A stretch of 64,000 nt of DNA, taken from assembly GCA_947624575.1 (NCBI GenBank), contig CANQKY010000002.1, forward strand, positions 1 to 64,000. Reading direction: 5' to 3'. The stretch's first letter is position 1; every line of letters begins with the position of its first letter. The stretch comes from an uncultured Clostridia bacterium (GTDB lineage: Bacteria; Bacillota; Clostridia; Oscillospirales; Ruminococcaceae). Made by a program: the position numbers and the translations under genes. Below are positions 34,392 to 43,629 of the stretch, piece by piece. Under the pieces are notes generated by a model. That model made no database searches, had not been told where the DNA came from, and saw nothing but the letters and a program-made list of their open reading frames with translations.

Positions 34392-35315
34392 TTATGCGCC
34401 CTTTTTCTCTTTCCAGAAGGACCAGATCGGTCCTGCGAGGAATACCGAGGAATAAAAACCGAAGAGCAGTCCGATCAAAAGCGGGAACGCAAAATAGAGG
34501 ATCGACTGCACGCCGCAGATCAGCGCAACGATGCAGATCACCACCATGGCGAGCGCCGTTGTAATAGTGGTATTGATCGAACGGGAAAGGCACTGATTGA
34601 CGCTTTTGTTGACCAGTTCGGGGTAGTTGAGCCGTTTGCCCATTGCCTGCCGGTTCTCACGAATCCGGTCAAAGATGATGATGGTGTTATTGACTGAATA
34701 ACCGAAGATGGTCAGCACCACTGCCATAAAGTTTGCGTCCAGCGCGAAGTTGCAGATCACGAAGGTGGCATACACCATGCCCACATCATGAATCAGGCAG
34801 ATGATCGCCGTCACACCCGCCGACCAACCGCTGATCCGCTTGAAGCGGACGGCGATATAGATAATCAGCAGTACGGCGGCAAAGATCACCGCGCAGACCG
34901 ATTTCAGCATGAAGTCCCGTCCCATCGTCGCGTCCACATTACTGATGTCCACCGCTTCGACCTGAAGATCACCGAAATGCTCCTGCAAGGCGGCGGTGAG
35001 TGCCGTATGACGCTCGGTTGAGAGACTTTCGTTGCTGCTGGAGGAAACGATGAAGTTATTCAGTCCGGTCAGCTGTGACGAGGAAGCACGGACGGTGACG
35101 CTTTCACCCAGCGATTCCTCCGCGACATCTTTGACCTCACCGAGATCGACCGTGTCCCCCTGATACGAATAGGTCAGAATATAACCGCCGGTAAATTCGA
35201 TATCTACCGCAACGCCGCGCACGAACGAGATCACAGCGGCAAGCAGAAGCAGCACGATACTGATGCAGATGAAAATCTTCCGTTTTCCCACGAAATCAAA
35301 GCGATACTCTCTCAT
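34392..35315 (-). CDS. secF: Protein translocase subunit SecF
   Basis: A 307-aa membrane protein with six membrane segments and the RND-type core: YRFDFVGKRKIFICISIVLLL at the N terminus, GVAVDIEFTGGYILT, VGMVYATFVICNF, GYSVNNTIIIFDRIRENR (conserved D1-like signature) and SVNQCLSRSINTTITT. It uses the proton motive force to assist Sec export. It overlaps secD by 4 nt. Confidence 0.96.
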   Translation of the reverse strand: MREYRFDFVGKRKIFICISIVLLLLAAVISFVRGVAVDIEFTGGYILTYSYQGDTVDLGEVKDVAEESLGESVTVRASSSQLTGLNNFIVSSSSNESLSTERHTALTAALQEHFGDLQVEAVDISNVDATMGRDFMLKSVCAVIFAAVLLIIYIAVRFKRISGWSAGVTAIICLIHDVGMVYATFVICNFALDANFMAVVLTIFGYSVNNTIIIFDRIRENRQAMGKRLNYPELVNKSVNQCLSRSINTTITTALAMVVICIVALICGVQSILYFAFPLLIGLLFGFYSSVFLAGPIWSFWKEKKGA

Positions 35316-36688
35316 GCCTTTTCACCTCCATACAGCCAGGGCTTCCGCAACGCCTTATACTGCGACAGCGAGCGCAGCATCAGGCGGGAAGCGGTCACGC
35401 CCATGATGAAGTTTAAGATCACGCCGACCATCAGCGTATAACCGAACGAATAAATCGCACCGGTCGTCGTCTGCCCGAACCAGCGGAACACAAAGCTCAG
35501 CACGCGGGCAAAGATGCTGGAGGAAGGTCCGAACGCACCCATTAGGATAATGGCGATCAGAATGGTGGTGAGGTTGCCGTCCAGAATGGCGGTCAACGCC
35601 CGCTGGAAGCCGGAGGTCAGCGCACCGTCGATCGACTTGCCGTGATGCAGTTCCTCACGGATACGCTCCGAGGTGATGACATTGGCGTCCACGCCCATAC
35701 CGACCGCCAGCACGATACCGGCGATACCGGGCAGGGTCAGGGTAAAGCTGTTAAACACAGGGAAAAATCCGGTCAGCGCCGCCACCGTTCCGGCAACCTG
35801 TCCGACCAGCGCGATACAGGCGACCACACCGGGCAGACGGTACACAAAGATCATAAACAGGCAGATGGCGACAAAGGCGATCAGTCCGGCGATCAGCATC
35901 GCGTCACGAGCGCCCGCGCCAAGCGAGGGGTCCACCGTGCTGTAACCGCTGATCTCCAGCGCAAACGGAAGCGCACCGGCATTGATCTTATCCGCCAGAT
36001 CCTGCACCTCGTCCGCCGTGAAGTTACCGGTGATCTGGGCTTTTCCGTCAGAAATCTGCTCATTTACATTTGGAGCGGAGATCAGCGTTTCGTCCATCCA
36101 GATCCCGATCTGCTGATTGATTAAGCGACCTGTCGCATCGGCAAATTTCTGACCGCCCTCCGAAGTAAGCTCCAAAGAAACAGCGTATTCCTGTGCTTTT
36201 GTCGTCTGATTCTCCTGCACCACCGCGGTGGCGGAAACGACATCGGTTCCGCTGAGAATGACCTCACCGGAATAATCGCTTCCCTCACGGAAGGTGAGGT
36301 TCGCCATGGCGCCCAGCTCCTGAATCGCGGACTCGGGATCGAAGTTTTCCTCGTCCTCCTTCCACGGGAACCGGACGATGATACGGTTCCGGTCCGAATC
36401 GGTATACACCTCGTAATCGGTGATGTTCGCCGACACCAGACGGGTCTTGATGATCGTCTCGGCAGAGTTCATCTGCTCGTCCGTCACATCGGTCACCGAC
36501 TCGGGCGGCGTAAAGGTCGCGTCCACGCCGCCGCGGATATCAATTCCCCAGCGGACATTGCTTCCACCTTTGATATATGTGGTGGTCAGATCGCCCCAGC
36601 GCGTTGAAATTCCGAAGAATGCCAAAAGCGCGAAGGCAACGATCAGCAGCGCCACAATAGGAAAAGTGGACTTTCTTGCTCTTTTCAT
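35312..36688 (-). CDS. secD: Protein translocase subunit SecD
   Basis: A 458-aa membrane protein. One N-terminal segment, WGIDIRGGVDATF (D-region), an extracytoplasmic domain of about 200 residues, then five membrane segments with GVDANVITSERIREEL and GFQRALTAILDGNLTTILIAIIL. Shorter than Gram-negative SecD, as usual in Firmicutes. ATG 36688 has GGAGG 8 nt upstream; the track's earlier Met overlaps that RBS. Confidence 0.95.
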   Translation of the reverse strand: MKRARKSTFPIVALLIVAFALLAFFGISTRWGDLTTTYIKGGSNVRWGIDIRGGVDATFTPPESVTDVTDEQMNSAETIIKTRLVSANITDYEVYTDSDRNRIIVRFPWKEDEENFDPESAIQELGAMANLTFREGSDYSGEVILSGTDVVSATAVVQENQTTKAQEYAVSLELTSEGGQKFADATGRLINQQIGIWMDETLISAPNVNEQISDGKAQITGNFTADEVQDLADKINAGALPFALEISGYSTVDPSLGAGARDAMLIAGLIAFVAICLFMIFVYRLPGVVACIALVGQVAGTVAALTGFFPVFNSFTLTLPGIAGIVLAVGMGVDANVITSERIREELHHGKSIDGALTSGFQRALTAILDGNLTTILIAIILMGAFGPSSSIFARVLSFVFRWFGQTTTGAIYSFGYTLMVGVILNFIMGVTASRLMLRSLSQYKALRKPWLYGGEKA

Positions 36689-36751
36689 CTGCTGTTCCTC
36701 CAAAGCTCAGTCTGTATCGCGCCCATTGCCGGCACAATACAATCAAAGAGT

Positions 36752-36780
36752 ATTATATGCCGAAAAAACGGGTTTGTCAA
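36752..36780 (-). promoter_or_regulatory. Consensus sigma-A promoter of secDF
   Basis: Minus-strand TTGACA, 17 nt, TATAAT, a perfect consensus, between purB and secD. Confidence 0.93.
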
Positions 36781-36787
36781 GCAAATT

Positions 36788-36822
36788 AAGACAGCGCTGC
36801 CAAATCAGGCAATGCCTGTCTT
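36788..36822 (-). terminator. Hairpin after purB
   Basis: Minus-strand AAGACAG...CTGTCTT stem with an imperfect inner stem (GCATTGCC/GGCAGCGC) directly after the purB stop. The T-tract is weak. Confidence 0.5.
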
Positions 36823-36827
36823 TTTCC

Positions 36828-38258
36828 CTAAACCGAAAGCTCCGCGCTTTCACCCAAAAGGTCGCGGTTTGCCTCCAAAATCGGGCGGATATGCTCCGAG
36901 AGAAACTCCTCCACCTGCTCGGCAGAGCGCCCGACATAACGGGACGGCTCTAAGATCGCGCCGAAATCGTCCTCATTAAGCCCGAACGCCGGATCGGCTG
37001 CCAGACGGGAGAGCAGATCGTTTTCCCGTCCCTCCTCCTTGACCGCCTTCCCTGCGGCGATCGAATGAAGGCGAATCTTTTCATGCAGCTCCTGACGGTC
37101 GCCGCCCTTTTTGACCGCTTCCATCATGATGTTCTCGGTCGCCATGAAGGGCAGCTCTTTGCGCAATCTGGCTTCCACCACCTTGGGGTAGACCACCAGC
37201 CCGTCGCAGACATTGAGCATGATATTGAGGATCGCATCGACCGCCAAAAAGCCCTCCGCCACCGACAGCCGCTTATTCGCACTGTCGTCCAGCGTCCGCT
37301 CGAACCACTGTGTTGCCGCAGTGAACATGGGATTGAGGGTATCGATCATCACATATCGTGCCAGCGCACAGATTCGCTCCGCCCGCATCGGGTTGCGCTT
37401 ATAGGGCATGGCGGACGAACCGATCTGGTTTTGCTCGAACGGTTCCTCCATCTCCTTGAAGTGCTGGAGGATACGCAGGTCGTTTGCAAACTTGCTTGCC
37501 GACTGGGCGATCCCCGCCAGCGTGCAGAGCACCTGCGCGTCAACCTTGCGGGAGTAGGTCTGCCCTGACACCGGTACGACCGAGGAAAAGCCCATTTCCT
37601 CGGCGATCAGGCGCTCGCATTCCTTGACCTTTTCGGTATCACCGTCGAACAGCTCCATAAAGCTCGCCTGAGTGCCGGTGGTGCCTTTTGAACCAAGCAG
37701 CTGCAATTTGCCGATCCGGTACTCCACCTCTTCCAGATCCATCAGCAGCTCATTTATCCAGAGGGTGGCGCGCTTGCCGACCGTGGTGGGCTGTGCGGGC
37801 TGAAGGTGGGTATAGGCAAGCGCCGGCATCGCCTTATATTTCTCGGCAAAGCCTGCCAGCTTGTCCAATACATTGATCAGCTTCCGGCGCACCAGCTGCA
37901 ATGCGTCGCGCATAATGATAATGTCGGTATTGTCCCCGACATAGCAGGAGGTAGCACCCCAGTGAATGATCCCTTTGGCGGAGGGACACTGCACGCCGAA
38001 AGCATAGACGTGCGCCATCACATCATGCCGCACTTCCTTTTCCCGCGCCTCGGCAACATCGTAGTTGATGTCGTCCAGATGCGCCGCCATCTCGGCGAGC
38101 TGTTCCTCGGTGATCGGCAAGCCGAGCTTTTTTTCGGCGCGTGCCAATGCAAGCCAGAGCCGGCGGAAGGTGGAAAATTTCTTATCCGGCGAAAAGAGAT
38201 ACTGCATCTCCTTGTCGGCGTACCGCGTGGAAAAGGGGCTTTCATAACTGTCTTTCAA
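36828..38258 (-). CDS. purB: Adenylosuccinate lyase
   Basis: A 476-aa fumarase/aspartase-superfamily enzyme acting twice in purine synthesis. Signature region SSAMPYKRNPMRAERI (GSSxMPxKxN), HWGATSCYVGDNTDIIIMRDAL and TVGKRATLWINELLMDL. The start codon is TTG at 38258: the first in-frame codons upstream end in a stop, and AAAGGA lies about 10 nt before it. It is monocistronic as seen here; no other pur gene is in the window. Confidence 0.95.
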   Translation of the reverse strand: MKDSYESPFSTRYADKEMQYLFSPDKKFSTFRRLWLALARAEKKLGLPITEEQLAEMAAHLDDINYDVAEAREKEVRHDVMAHVYAFGVQCPSAKGIIHWGATSCYVGDNTDIIIMRDALQLVRRKLINVLDKLAGFAEKYKAMPALAYTHLQPAQPTTVGKRATLWINELLMDLEEVEYRIGKLQLLGSKGTTGTQASFMELFDGDTEKVKECERLIAEEMGFSSVVPVSGQTYSRKVDAQVLCTLAGIAQSASKFANDLRILQHFKEMEEPFEQNQIGSSAMPYKRNPMRAERICALARYVMIDTLNPMFTAATQWFERTLDDSANKRLSVAEGFLAVDAILNIMLNVCDGLVVYPKVVEARLRKELPFMATENIMMEAVKKGGDRQELHEKIRLHSIAAGKAVKEEGRENDLLSRLAADPAFGLNEDDFGAILEPSRYVGRSAEQVEEFLSEHIRPILEANRDLLGESAELSV

Positions 38259-38315
38259 AACTGATCCGTCCTTTCATACTTTCCTTATAAACCATAGTGA
38301 TGACACCTAATTGTC

Positions 38316-38825
38316 TTACTCTGCTGCCGCTTTATTCTTTTGTTTTACTTTATGCTCCATTCGTTTCCATTTCCAACACACCAATACCCAGCACAGCGTA
38401 TTCATCACAGCAAAAAGAATACCTGCCAGTATCAGTATAAAAAAGATGGAAAAAATTTTTTCTCCCAACGGGCTGTCGGACCCTATGAATGCTATATTGA
38501 TTGCCACAGGCAGAATGAGCGTCAAACAGGCAAACAGTTCGATACGCCACTCCGGCATTTTGAGAAGCCACACCCATGTATTCTCCCGACGTGTGTGAAA
38601 ATAACGATATGCTATGGCTTCTTTCTCAAGCCGGTTTCGGTATGCCAAATACCAGGCTGCCAACACCGGTATGCCCAAAACCAAAGCCATACCCAGCGGA
38701 GTCGTCTCGCCGCCCACCGCATTTGCCAGGGATATTGTGACGATCCCGAAAAGCGGAGCAATCACAAGGATCATGAGAAGGTATAGTAAGCCGTAGCCCA
38801 AGCTTCTAAAATATTGCCGTAACAT
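38316..38825 (-). CDS. Hypothetical membrane protein
   Basis: A 169-aa protein with four hydrophobic segments (GLLYLLMILVIAPLFGIVTI, GMALVLGIPVLAAWYLAY, LFACLTLILPVAINIAFIG, IFSIFFILILAGILFAV) and a basic C terminus. Not recognised. Base composition is clearly AT-richer than its neighbours. It lies 6 nt after the lipoprotein gene, so the two are probably co-transcribed. Confidence 0.65.
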   Translation of the reverse strand: MLRQYFRSLGYGLLYLLMILVIAPLFGIVTISLANAVGGETTPLGMALVLGIPVLAAWYLAYRNRLEKEAIAYRYFHTRRENTWVWLLKMPEWRIELFACLTLILPVAINIAFIGSDSPLGEKIFSIFFILILAGILFAVMNTLCWVLVCWKWKRMEHKVKQKNKAAAE

Positions 38826-38831
38826 GTCCGG

Positions 38832-39959
38832 TTACCTTTCTACTTCCAGTATGGTGCCGTTTTTCTCATTTGCATTTTGAAAATCGCCTGTCCCGATATA
38901 AAAGTGCTCTGCAGTACAGGCAAACGACATCGGCGGCAGTTCATAAGTGAAGTGTATCAGCTCCCGAAATTCGTCCAGCTCTCCCGTGGTATTCTGATAG
39001 ATTACCGTCTGATACCCCTCTTCCGTCTCCGTCGCAGTCAGCACATACAGCGTGTTGTCATCTACCAGCAGATCATAAACCACGGCTTCCTTCGGGAAAA
39101 TAATGGGCGTCAATTCACTCATATCGGAGGTGCTAAACAGGTATCCGGTGGTAAAAAAGACTTTGTCCGCAAAATTCACTTTCGCACCGACCGGCACATT
39201 CCACAACTCCTTTGCGCCGATCCGGCTGAGCCAATCGCTGTGAAATACAAACGCCCCATTCTCATACCGGTACAGATCAAAGGTCAGCTTGTCTGTCACA
39301 AGATTCTCATACCACAGCGTTGCATAGAGTGTGTCATTTTGAAGAAAGAAATCATGCGTGCGGATACATTCTCCGTCTGTCGTGGAGATTGGACTGCCAT
39401 CTTTCACCATTGGCAGTCGCTCAAAATGTTCCCCGTCCTTTGAGCAGATGACCGATGTTTTTCCGCGATCCGCGCCGATTCCCGCAAAGAGCATGCCGTC
39501 ATACCGGATCAGATCAAAATTGTGCTGTCCGTCCAAAATCCCCGATTTGGTCACCCACTTGGAATCCACAAGCTGATAATAAGTGCCTGTGTCCGGCTCA
39601 CCGACCGGATCGGTACCGGGTATCGTCAGTGTTCCGTCCAACAGAAGAAAACGATTGATCTCCTCGTCCGGAAGGGAAGTCTCCTGCTGCCAGTCCCCGA
39701 TATGATCCAGCGCGCAGGACAAAACCGCAACAGAACCGACATTCTTGTCATAATCCCCCGACCCGACATACAGCCTGTTGTCAAATATGGTCATATCCCA
39801 CGCGCATCTGGCTCTTTCCGCAGAATAAACCGTACCGGCGGGACACCCGATTTCCCGATAGGAAGCAGGGTGGGAAACATTGCTGCATGACGTCATAACA
39901 ACAAAGACCGCAGCAAAAATCGCCGTGAAACAGATTCGTGCCCGTTTACGAGGAAGCAT
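38832..39959 (-). CDS. Predicted lipoprotein with beta-propeller-like repeats
   Basis: A 375-aa protein with a signal peptide ending in a lipobox-like VVMTSC. The mature part has repeated strands of the type DNRLYVGSGDYD, DGMLFAGIGADRG, DDNTLYVLTATE and TAEHFYIGTGDFQ, suggesting an extracytoplasmic beta-propeller. No catalytic motif was recognised. AT-richer than its surroundings, like its downstream partner, suggesting a recent arrival. It has its own promoter. Confidence 0.72.
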   Translation of the reverse strand: MLPRKRARICFTAIFAAVFVVMTSCSNVSHPASYREIGCPAGTVYSAERARCAWDMTIFDNRLYVGSGDYDKNVGSVAVLSCALDHIGDWQQETSLPDEEINRFLLLDGTLTIPGTDPVGEPDTGTYYQLVDSKWVTKSGILDGQHNFDLIRYDGMLFAGIGADRGKTSVICSKDGEHFERLPMVKDGSPISTTDGECIRTHDFFLQNDTLYATLWYENLVTDKLTFDLYRYENGAFVFHSDWLSRIGAKELWNVPVGAKVNFADKVFFTTGYLFSTSDMSELTPIIFPKEAVVYDLLVDDNTLYVLTATETEEGYQTVIYQNTTGELDEFRELIHFTYELPPMSFACTAEHFYIGTGDFQNANEKNGTILEVER

Positions 39960-40004
39960 GGTTTTTCAACCCCTTAGCAGTCATACAACATCGGTATGGG
40001 TAAC

Positions 40005-40033
40005 AGTATACCATATTTTTACGCTGCTGACAA
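40005..40033 (-). promoter_or_regulatory. Promoter of the lipoprotein gene
   Basis: Minus-strand TTGTCA, 17 nt, TATACT, beginning at the end of the T-tract of the upstream terminator. Confidence 0.78.
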
Positions 40034-40074
40034 GAAAAATCCGCCTTCCGATCCCAAAAGGATCGGAAGGCGGA
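40034..40074 (-). terminator. Terminator of the RibU-like gene
   Basis: Perfect 14-bp minus-strand stem CCGCCTTCCGATCC / GGATCGGAAGGCGG with T5 tail, 6 nt after the stop codon. Confidence 0.93.
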
Positions 40075-40079
40075 GCCGG

Positions 40080-40715
40080 TTATACCCGTTTCCCCTTCAA
40101 AATGGGAGAGAGCGGCTTATAAATCAAAAAGGTGACTGCCACGCTGATAAGCGCCTTGACAAGGGTAAAGGGCATATTGAACATCACAAGGCATTTGAGC
40201 AGGGTATCGGCGTGGGGGTTGATCGCCTGATACATACCGAGGATCGCCTCCATCGGCATGATGAGGGTATAAGCGGGATAGACCACAAAATAGTTGATCG
40301 GCACGCTGATGAGAGCCATCGCCGCCGCACCTGCCAACGCACCCAGCAGCGCGCCGCCGCGGGACTGCCGGACGCGGTAGACCCAGCCTGCGGGCAGCAC
40401 GAAGCATACGCCGAGCAGGAAATTGGCAAGCTCCCCTACCCCACCCGAATAGGTGGTGAGAAGATTGATGAGATTTTTCACAAGGCAGACGGCGACACCC
40501 GGCAGCGGTCCAAACAGAAAAGCGGTGAGCAGAGCGGGCAGCTCGGACAAATCCATTTTGATGAAGCTTGGCACCAGCGGCACCGGAAACTCCAGAAACA
40601 TCAGCACCGTTGCGACTGCCGACATCATAGCGGTCACGACCAGCACACGGATCATGGGCGGACGGTTTGCGGATTTTTGATTGTTCACAAAAAACACCTC
40701 CAAAATTTTTGCCAT
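40080..40715 (-). CDS. ribU: ECF transporter S component, riboflavin type
   Basis: A 211-aa protein with six membrane segments. Segments SAVATVLMFLEFPVPLVPSFIKMDLSELPALL and GVAVCLVKNLINLL match RibU-type substrate-binding S components. The FMN riboswitch in its leader supports riboflavin as ligand. It needs the shared EcfT-A-A' module, which is not in the window. Confidence 0.92.
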   Translation of the reverse strand: MAKILEVFFVNNQKSANRPPMIRVLVVTAMMSAVATVLMFLEFPVPLVPSFIKMDLSELPALLTAFLFGPLPGVAVCLVKNLINLLTTYSGGVGELANFLLGVCFVLPAGWVYRVRQSRGGALLGALAGAAAMALISVPINYFVVYPAYTLIMPMEAILGMYQAINPHADTLLKCLVMFNMPFTLVKALISVAVTFLIYKPLSPILKGKRV

Positions 40716-40732
40716 TTTCTAAAATCCGCAGG

Positions 40733-40766
40733 AAAGAAAAACCGCCCGCAAAATCTGCGGGCGGTC
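40733..40766 (-). terminator. FMN riboswitch expression-platform terminator
   Basis: Minus-strand ACCGCCCGCAGA / TTTGCGGGCGGT stem with T5 tail between the aptamer and the ribU start; the off state of the switch. Confidence 0.88.
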
Positions 40767-40788
40767 ATAAGATTCGGCATTTTGCTGC

Positions 40789-40906
40789 TTCTTCCTTCCG
40801 GACTATACCGTCGGTTCCGGATTCGCACCGGATCAGCCGTATGGCTCGCGGACTCGCGGTCAATGCCGCATCACCGCCGGTGGAGAATTTCACTCCGCCC
40901 TGAAAC
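40789..40906 (-). promoter_or_regulatory. FMN riboswitch (RFN element)
   Basis: On the minus strand the aptamer shows the RFN landmarks in order: TTCAGGGCGGAGTGAAATTC, CACCGGCGGTGAT, GAGTCCGCGAGC, GATCCGGTGCGAATCCGGAACCGACGGTATAGTCCGGA and the closing GGAAGAAG. FMN binding would favour the terminator just downstream and shut off riboflavin uptake. Confidence 0.96.
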
Positions 40907-40928
40907 AGATTTTATCTATGACATATTC

Positions 40929-40957
40929 AGTATATTCTATTTATCCTCATCTGTCAA
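40929..40957 (-). promoter_or_regulatory. Promoter of the FMN riboswitch-ribU transcript
   Basis: Minus-strand TTGACA, 17 nt, TATACT, overlapping the last codons and stop of the upstream membrane-protein gene. Confidence 0.88.
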
Positions 40958-42247
40958 GTCCCAATCGACCTGCTCCAGTTCCGCCAGCGTCGGCAGAATG
41001 GTATAGCCCTCATCATTCACCGGCAGCGCCTGCTCTTCCTGATCAACAACCGGCTTCACCGGAACAAACGGCTCTTCTGCGATCGCTTCCTCAATCACCG
41101 ATGCTTCCGGTTCGGGCAGCGGCTCCAGCACGACCTCTTCTTCGGCGGCAGGCTCCGCCGGTTGTTCGGCAGTCTGCGGACGAACCGACAGCTCCTCCAA
41201 AATCGAATCGACATCGACCTCCGGTTCAGGTTTTGGTTCCGGTTTCTCCGGTTCTACGGCAGCCTCCCTGGCGGTCATCAGAGTGGGCGTTGTCATCTCC
41301 TGCGCCTCGCTCCAATCCTCCGTGGAGAAAGAGTTTTCCTCCCCCTCCACATAATCGGGCAGTACCTCGGTATTTCGGGTGGACGGGGCGTACACCTTCA
41401 CCCCGTCGCGCTCGGCAAGGGTCAGATACCAGATCAAAAGCAGGATCGCCATCACGCAAAGACCCGCATTGACGGCATGCGGCGCCAGCAGCACCTGTTT
41501 CAGATCGTCCGAGCCGAGCAGCCCGATCAGCAGGCGGGGCAGGTTAGACACCGCGCCGAACAGGGCGGTGATCGCCGCGGAAGAAACAAACAAACGGTGA
41601 AAGCCCGCGCTGTCTGCACCGCAGAGCAGTGCGACTAAGAAAAACAGGCAGAGCGTTCCGCCGCAGGAGGTGACGATATCCAGCACCCGCTCCGATACGC
41701 CCGCAACGGTTTTATATGCCATAAACTCCTGCAAAAGGCGGACACAGCTCCAAAGCGGAACGATGAGCAGATAGACGCCCACCTTTTTTTCAAAAATGCC
41801 GCCCCGAAAAAGCCGGAAGGCTGTGACGATCAGCAAAAAGCCGGAAATAGTACCCAATGCGCCGGAGAAAAGCGGCAGATACTGCTGCCAGCCGTTGAGA
41901 AGGTCAAAGATAGACGCATAGGTGATAATCAGTCCGGCAATCAGCAGGGCGATACCCGCCAGAACGCCGCTTTTGGCGGGATTGGCAAAAAGCCCGACCT
42001 TTCGCTGGAAAAGCGGAAGGATAAACAAAAGAAGCGCCAATCCCAGCATCAGCCCGTTAAACACAAAGACTAAGGGGCTTTCGGGGAAATAAAAACCGGT
42101 TTTCGCGTCTACCGCAGTCATCAAAAGATAGACCCGAAAGGGGATTGCTGTGAGAAATCCGAGGAAAAGGATAGTCAGCGCCGCCAAAAAAAGCGGCTGT
42201 GCCTGATTGCCGGTGACCGGCGTATCGGAAGACGATTGATATTGCAT
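40937..42247 (-). CDS. Hypothetical polytopic membrane protein with acidic Pro/Glu-rich cytoplasmic tail
   Basis: A 436-aa protein with about eight to nine hydrophobic segments in residues 20-285, then a tail of about 140 residues rich in Glu and Pro (EPEKPEPKPEPEVDVDS) ending in LAELEQVDWDLTDEDK. The tail is low complexity and very acidic. No family recognised; the membrane part is duplicated-looking but I cannot show internal repeats. ATG 42247 is placed after AGAGGTG. It follows citrate synthase by 25 nt. Confidence 0.7.
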   Translation of the reverse strand: MQYQSSSDTPVTGNQAQPLFLAALTILFLGFLTAIPFRVYLLMTAVDAKTGFYFPESPLVFVFNGLMLGLALLLFILPLFQRKVGLFANPAKSGVLAGIALLIAGLIITYASIFDLLNGWQQYLPLFSGALGTISGFLLIVTAFRLFRGGIFEKKVGVYLLIVPLWSCVRLLQEFMAYKTVAGVSERVLDIVTSCGGTLCLFFLVALLCGADSAGFHRLFVSSAAITALFGAVSNLPRLLIGLLGSDDLKQVLLAPHAVNAGLCVMAILLLIWYLTLAERDGVKVYAPSTRNTEVLPDYVEGEENSFSTEDWSEAQEMTTPTLMTAREAAVEPEKPEPKPEPEVDVDSILEELSVRPQTAEQPAEPAAEEEVVLEPLPEPEASVIEEAIAEEPFVPVKPVVDQEEQALPVNDEGYTILPTLAELEQVDWDLTDEDK

Positions 42248-42272
42248 AATCACACCTCTTACTTATCCTGAA

Positions 42273-43628
42273 TCACCGCTCTGCCAGCGGAACATAAACG
42301 GTATGCGCGGCGATCGGCTTATAAGCCGGACGAATGATCCTGCCGCCGGTGGTGAGCTCCTCGATCCGGTGAGCGCACCAGCCTGCCATGCGAGAGACGG
42401 CAAACAGGGGGGTCAAAAGATCCTGCGGAATGCCGAGCATGCGGTAAACCAGTCCGGAGTAGAGGTCCACATTGGCACAGACCGTCTTATCCTGTCCCTT
42501 TTCCTGCCGCAGTACCTGCGGCGTCAGCCGCTCCACCGATTGGAGCAGCCGAAATTCCGGCTCGTACTCGGTACCCTCCGCCAGCTTCCACGCATTCTCT
42601 TTCAGCAAAACGGCGCGGGGATCGGACTTGGTGTAAACCGCATGACCCATGCCGTAGATCAGTCCGGTGCGGTCGCCCGCTTCCTTTCGGACCAGCTTTG
42701 TCAAAAACGCGGCGACCTCGTCCTCGTTCGACCAGTCCTTTACATTTTCTTCGATCGTGGCGATCATCTCGGCTACCTTGATATTCGCGCCGCCGTGCCG
42801 CCGCCCTTTGAGTGAGCCGATTGCCGCAGCATAGGCGGAATAGGAATCGGTCGCAACCGAGGACAAAACCCGACAGGCAAAGGTGGAATTGTTGCCGCCG
42901 CCATGCTCCGCGTGGAGCATCAGGCAGATGTCAAGCAGCCTTGCCTCCTCCTCGGTGAACTGCCGGTCGGCACGGAGGGTGGAAAGGATATGCTCCGCCG
43001 TGCTTTCCTCGGGACGGATCGGGTGGAAAAACATGCTTTCATTGTCAAAATACCGCCGCTTGACCTGATAGGCGCTCACCATAATGACCGGCAGACGGGC
43101 GATCATCTGCACCGCCTTGCGAATCTCCGCCTCTAGAGACTGATCCTCAGGATCCTCCTTATCGAAGGAATAGAGCGCCAAAACCGCGCGCGCCATTTTA
43201 TTCATGACATTTGCCGACGGCGCCTTTACCATCATGTTGTCCACAAAAAAGTCAGGCAAAGCGCGGTAATGCCCCAATAGCTCACGAAAGCGGGAAAGCT
43301 CCTCACGGTCGGGCAGCCGTCCGAACAGAAGCAGGTATGCCGTTTCCTCATAGCCGAACCGCCGTTCCGCCACGCAGCCCGCCACCAGATCGCGAATGTC
43401 CACACCCCGATAGCTCAATTCGCCGTCGATCGGCTCCTTTTCTCCCTCGTTGATGAGATAGCCGTGCACGTTGCAGATCGCGGTCAGTCCGGCGGGAACG
43501 CCGGTGCCGTCCTCGTTCCGCAGTCCGCGCAGCACCTTATATTTTTGATAGTCCTTCGGCTCGAAGGAAGCATAGTCTTTATAACAGCCGCAAAGCTCTT
43601 CAAGATAACCGTTCGGGTCAAATGCCAT
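42273..43628 (-). CDS. Citrate synthase
   Basis: A 451-aa type I citrate synthase-family protein. Catalytic residues lie in LHAEHGGGNNSTFA (His), GMGHAVYTKSDPRA (His) and the C-terminal Asp near YSGLVYRMLGIP. The N-terminal about 40 residues extend beyond short bacterial forms, as in many Clostridia. No other TCA enzyme is in the window, so a role in glutamate synthesis through citrate is likely but inferred; 2-methylcitrate synthase is possible. Confidence 0.9.
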   Translation of the reverse strand: MAFDPNGYLEELCGCYKDYASFEPKDYQKYKVLRGLRNEDGTGVPAGLTAICNVHGYLINEGEKEPIDGELSYRGVDIRDLVAGCVAERRFGYEETAYLLLFGRLPDREELSRFRELLGHYRALPDFFVDNMMVKAPSANVMNKMARAVLALYSFDKEDPEDQSLEAEIRKAVQMIARLPVIMVSAYQVKRRYFDNESMFFHPIRPEESTAEHILSTLRADRQFTEEEARLLDICLMLHAEHGGGNNSTFACRVLSSVATDSYSAYAAAIGSLKGRRHGGANIKVAEMIATIEENVKDWSNEDEVAAFLTKLVRKEAGDRTGLIYGMGHAVYTKSDPRAVLLKENAWKLAEGTEYEPEFRLLQSVERLTPQVLRQEKGQDKTVCANVDLYSGLVYRMLGIPQDLLTPLFAVSRMAGWCAHRIEELTTGGRIIRPAYKPIAAHTVYVPLAER

Positions 43629-43629
43629 G

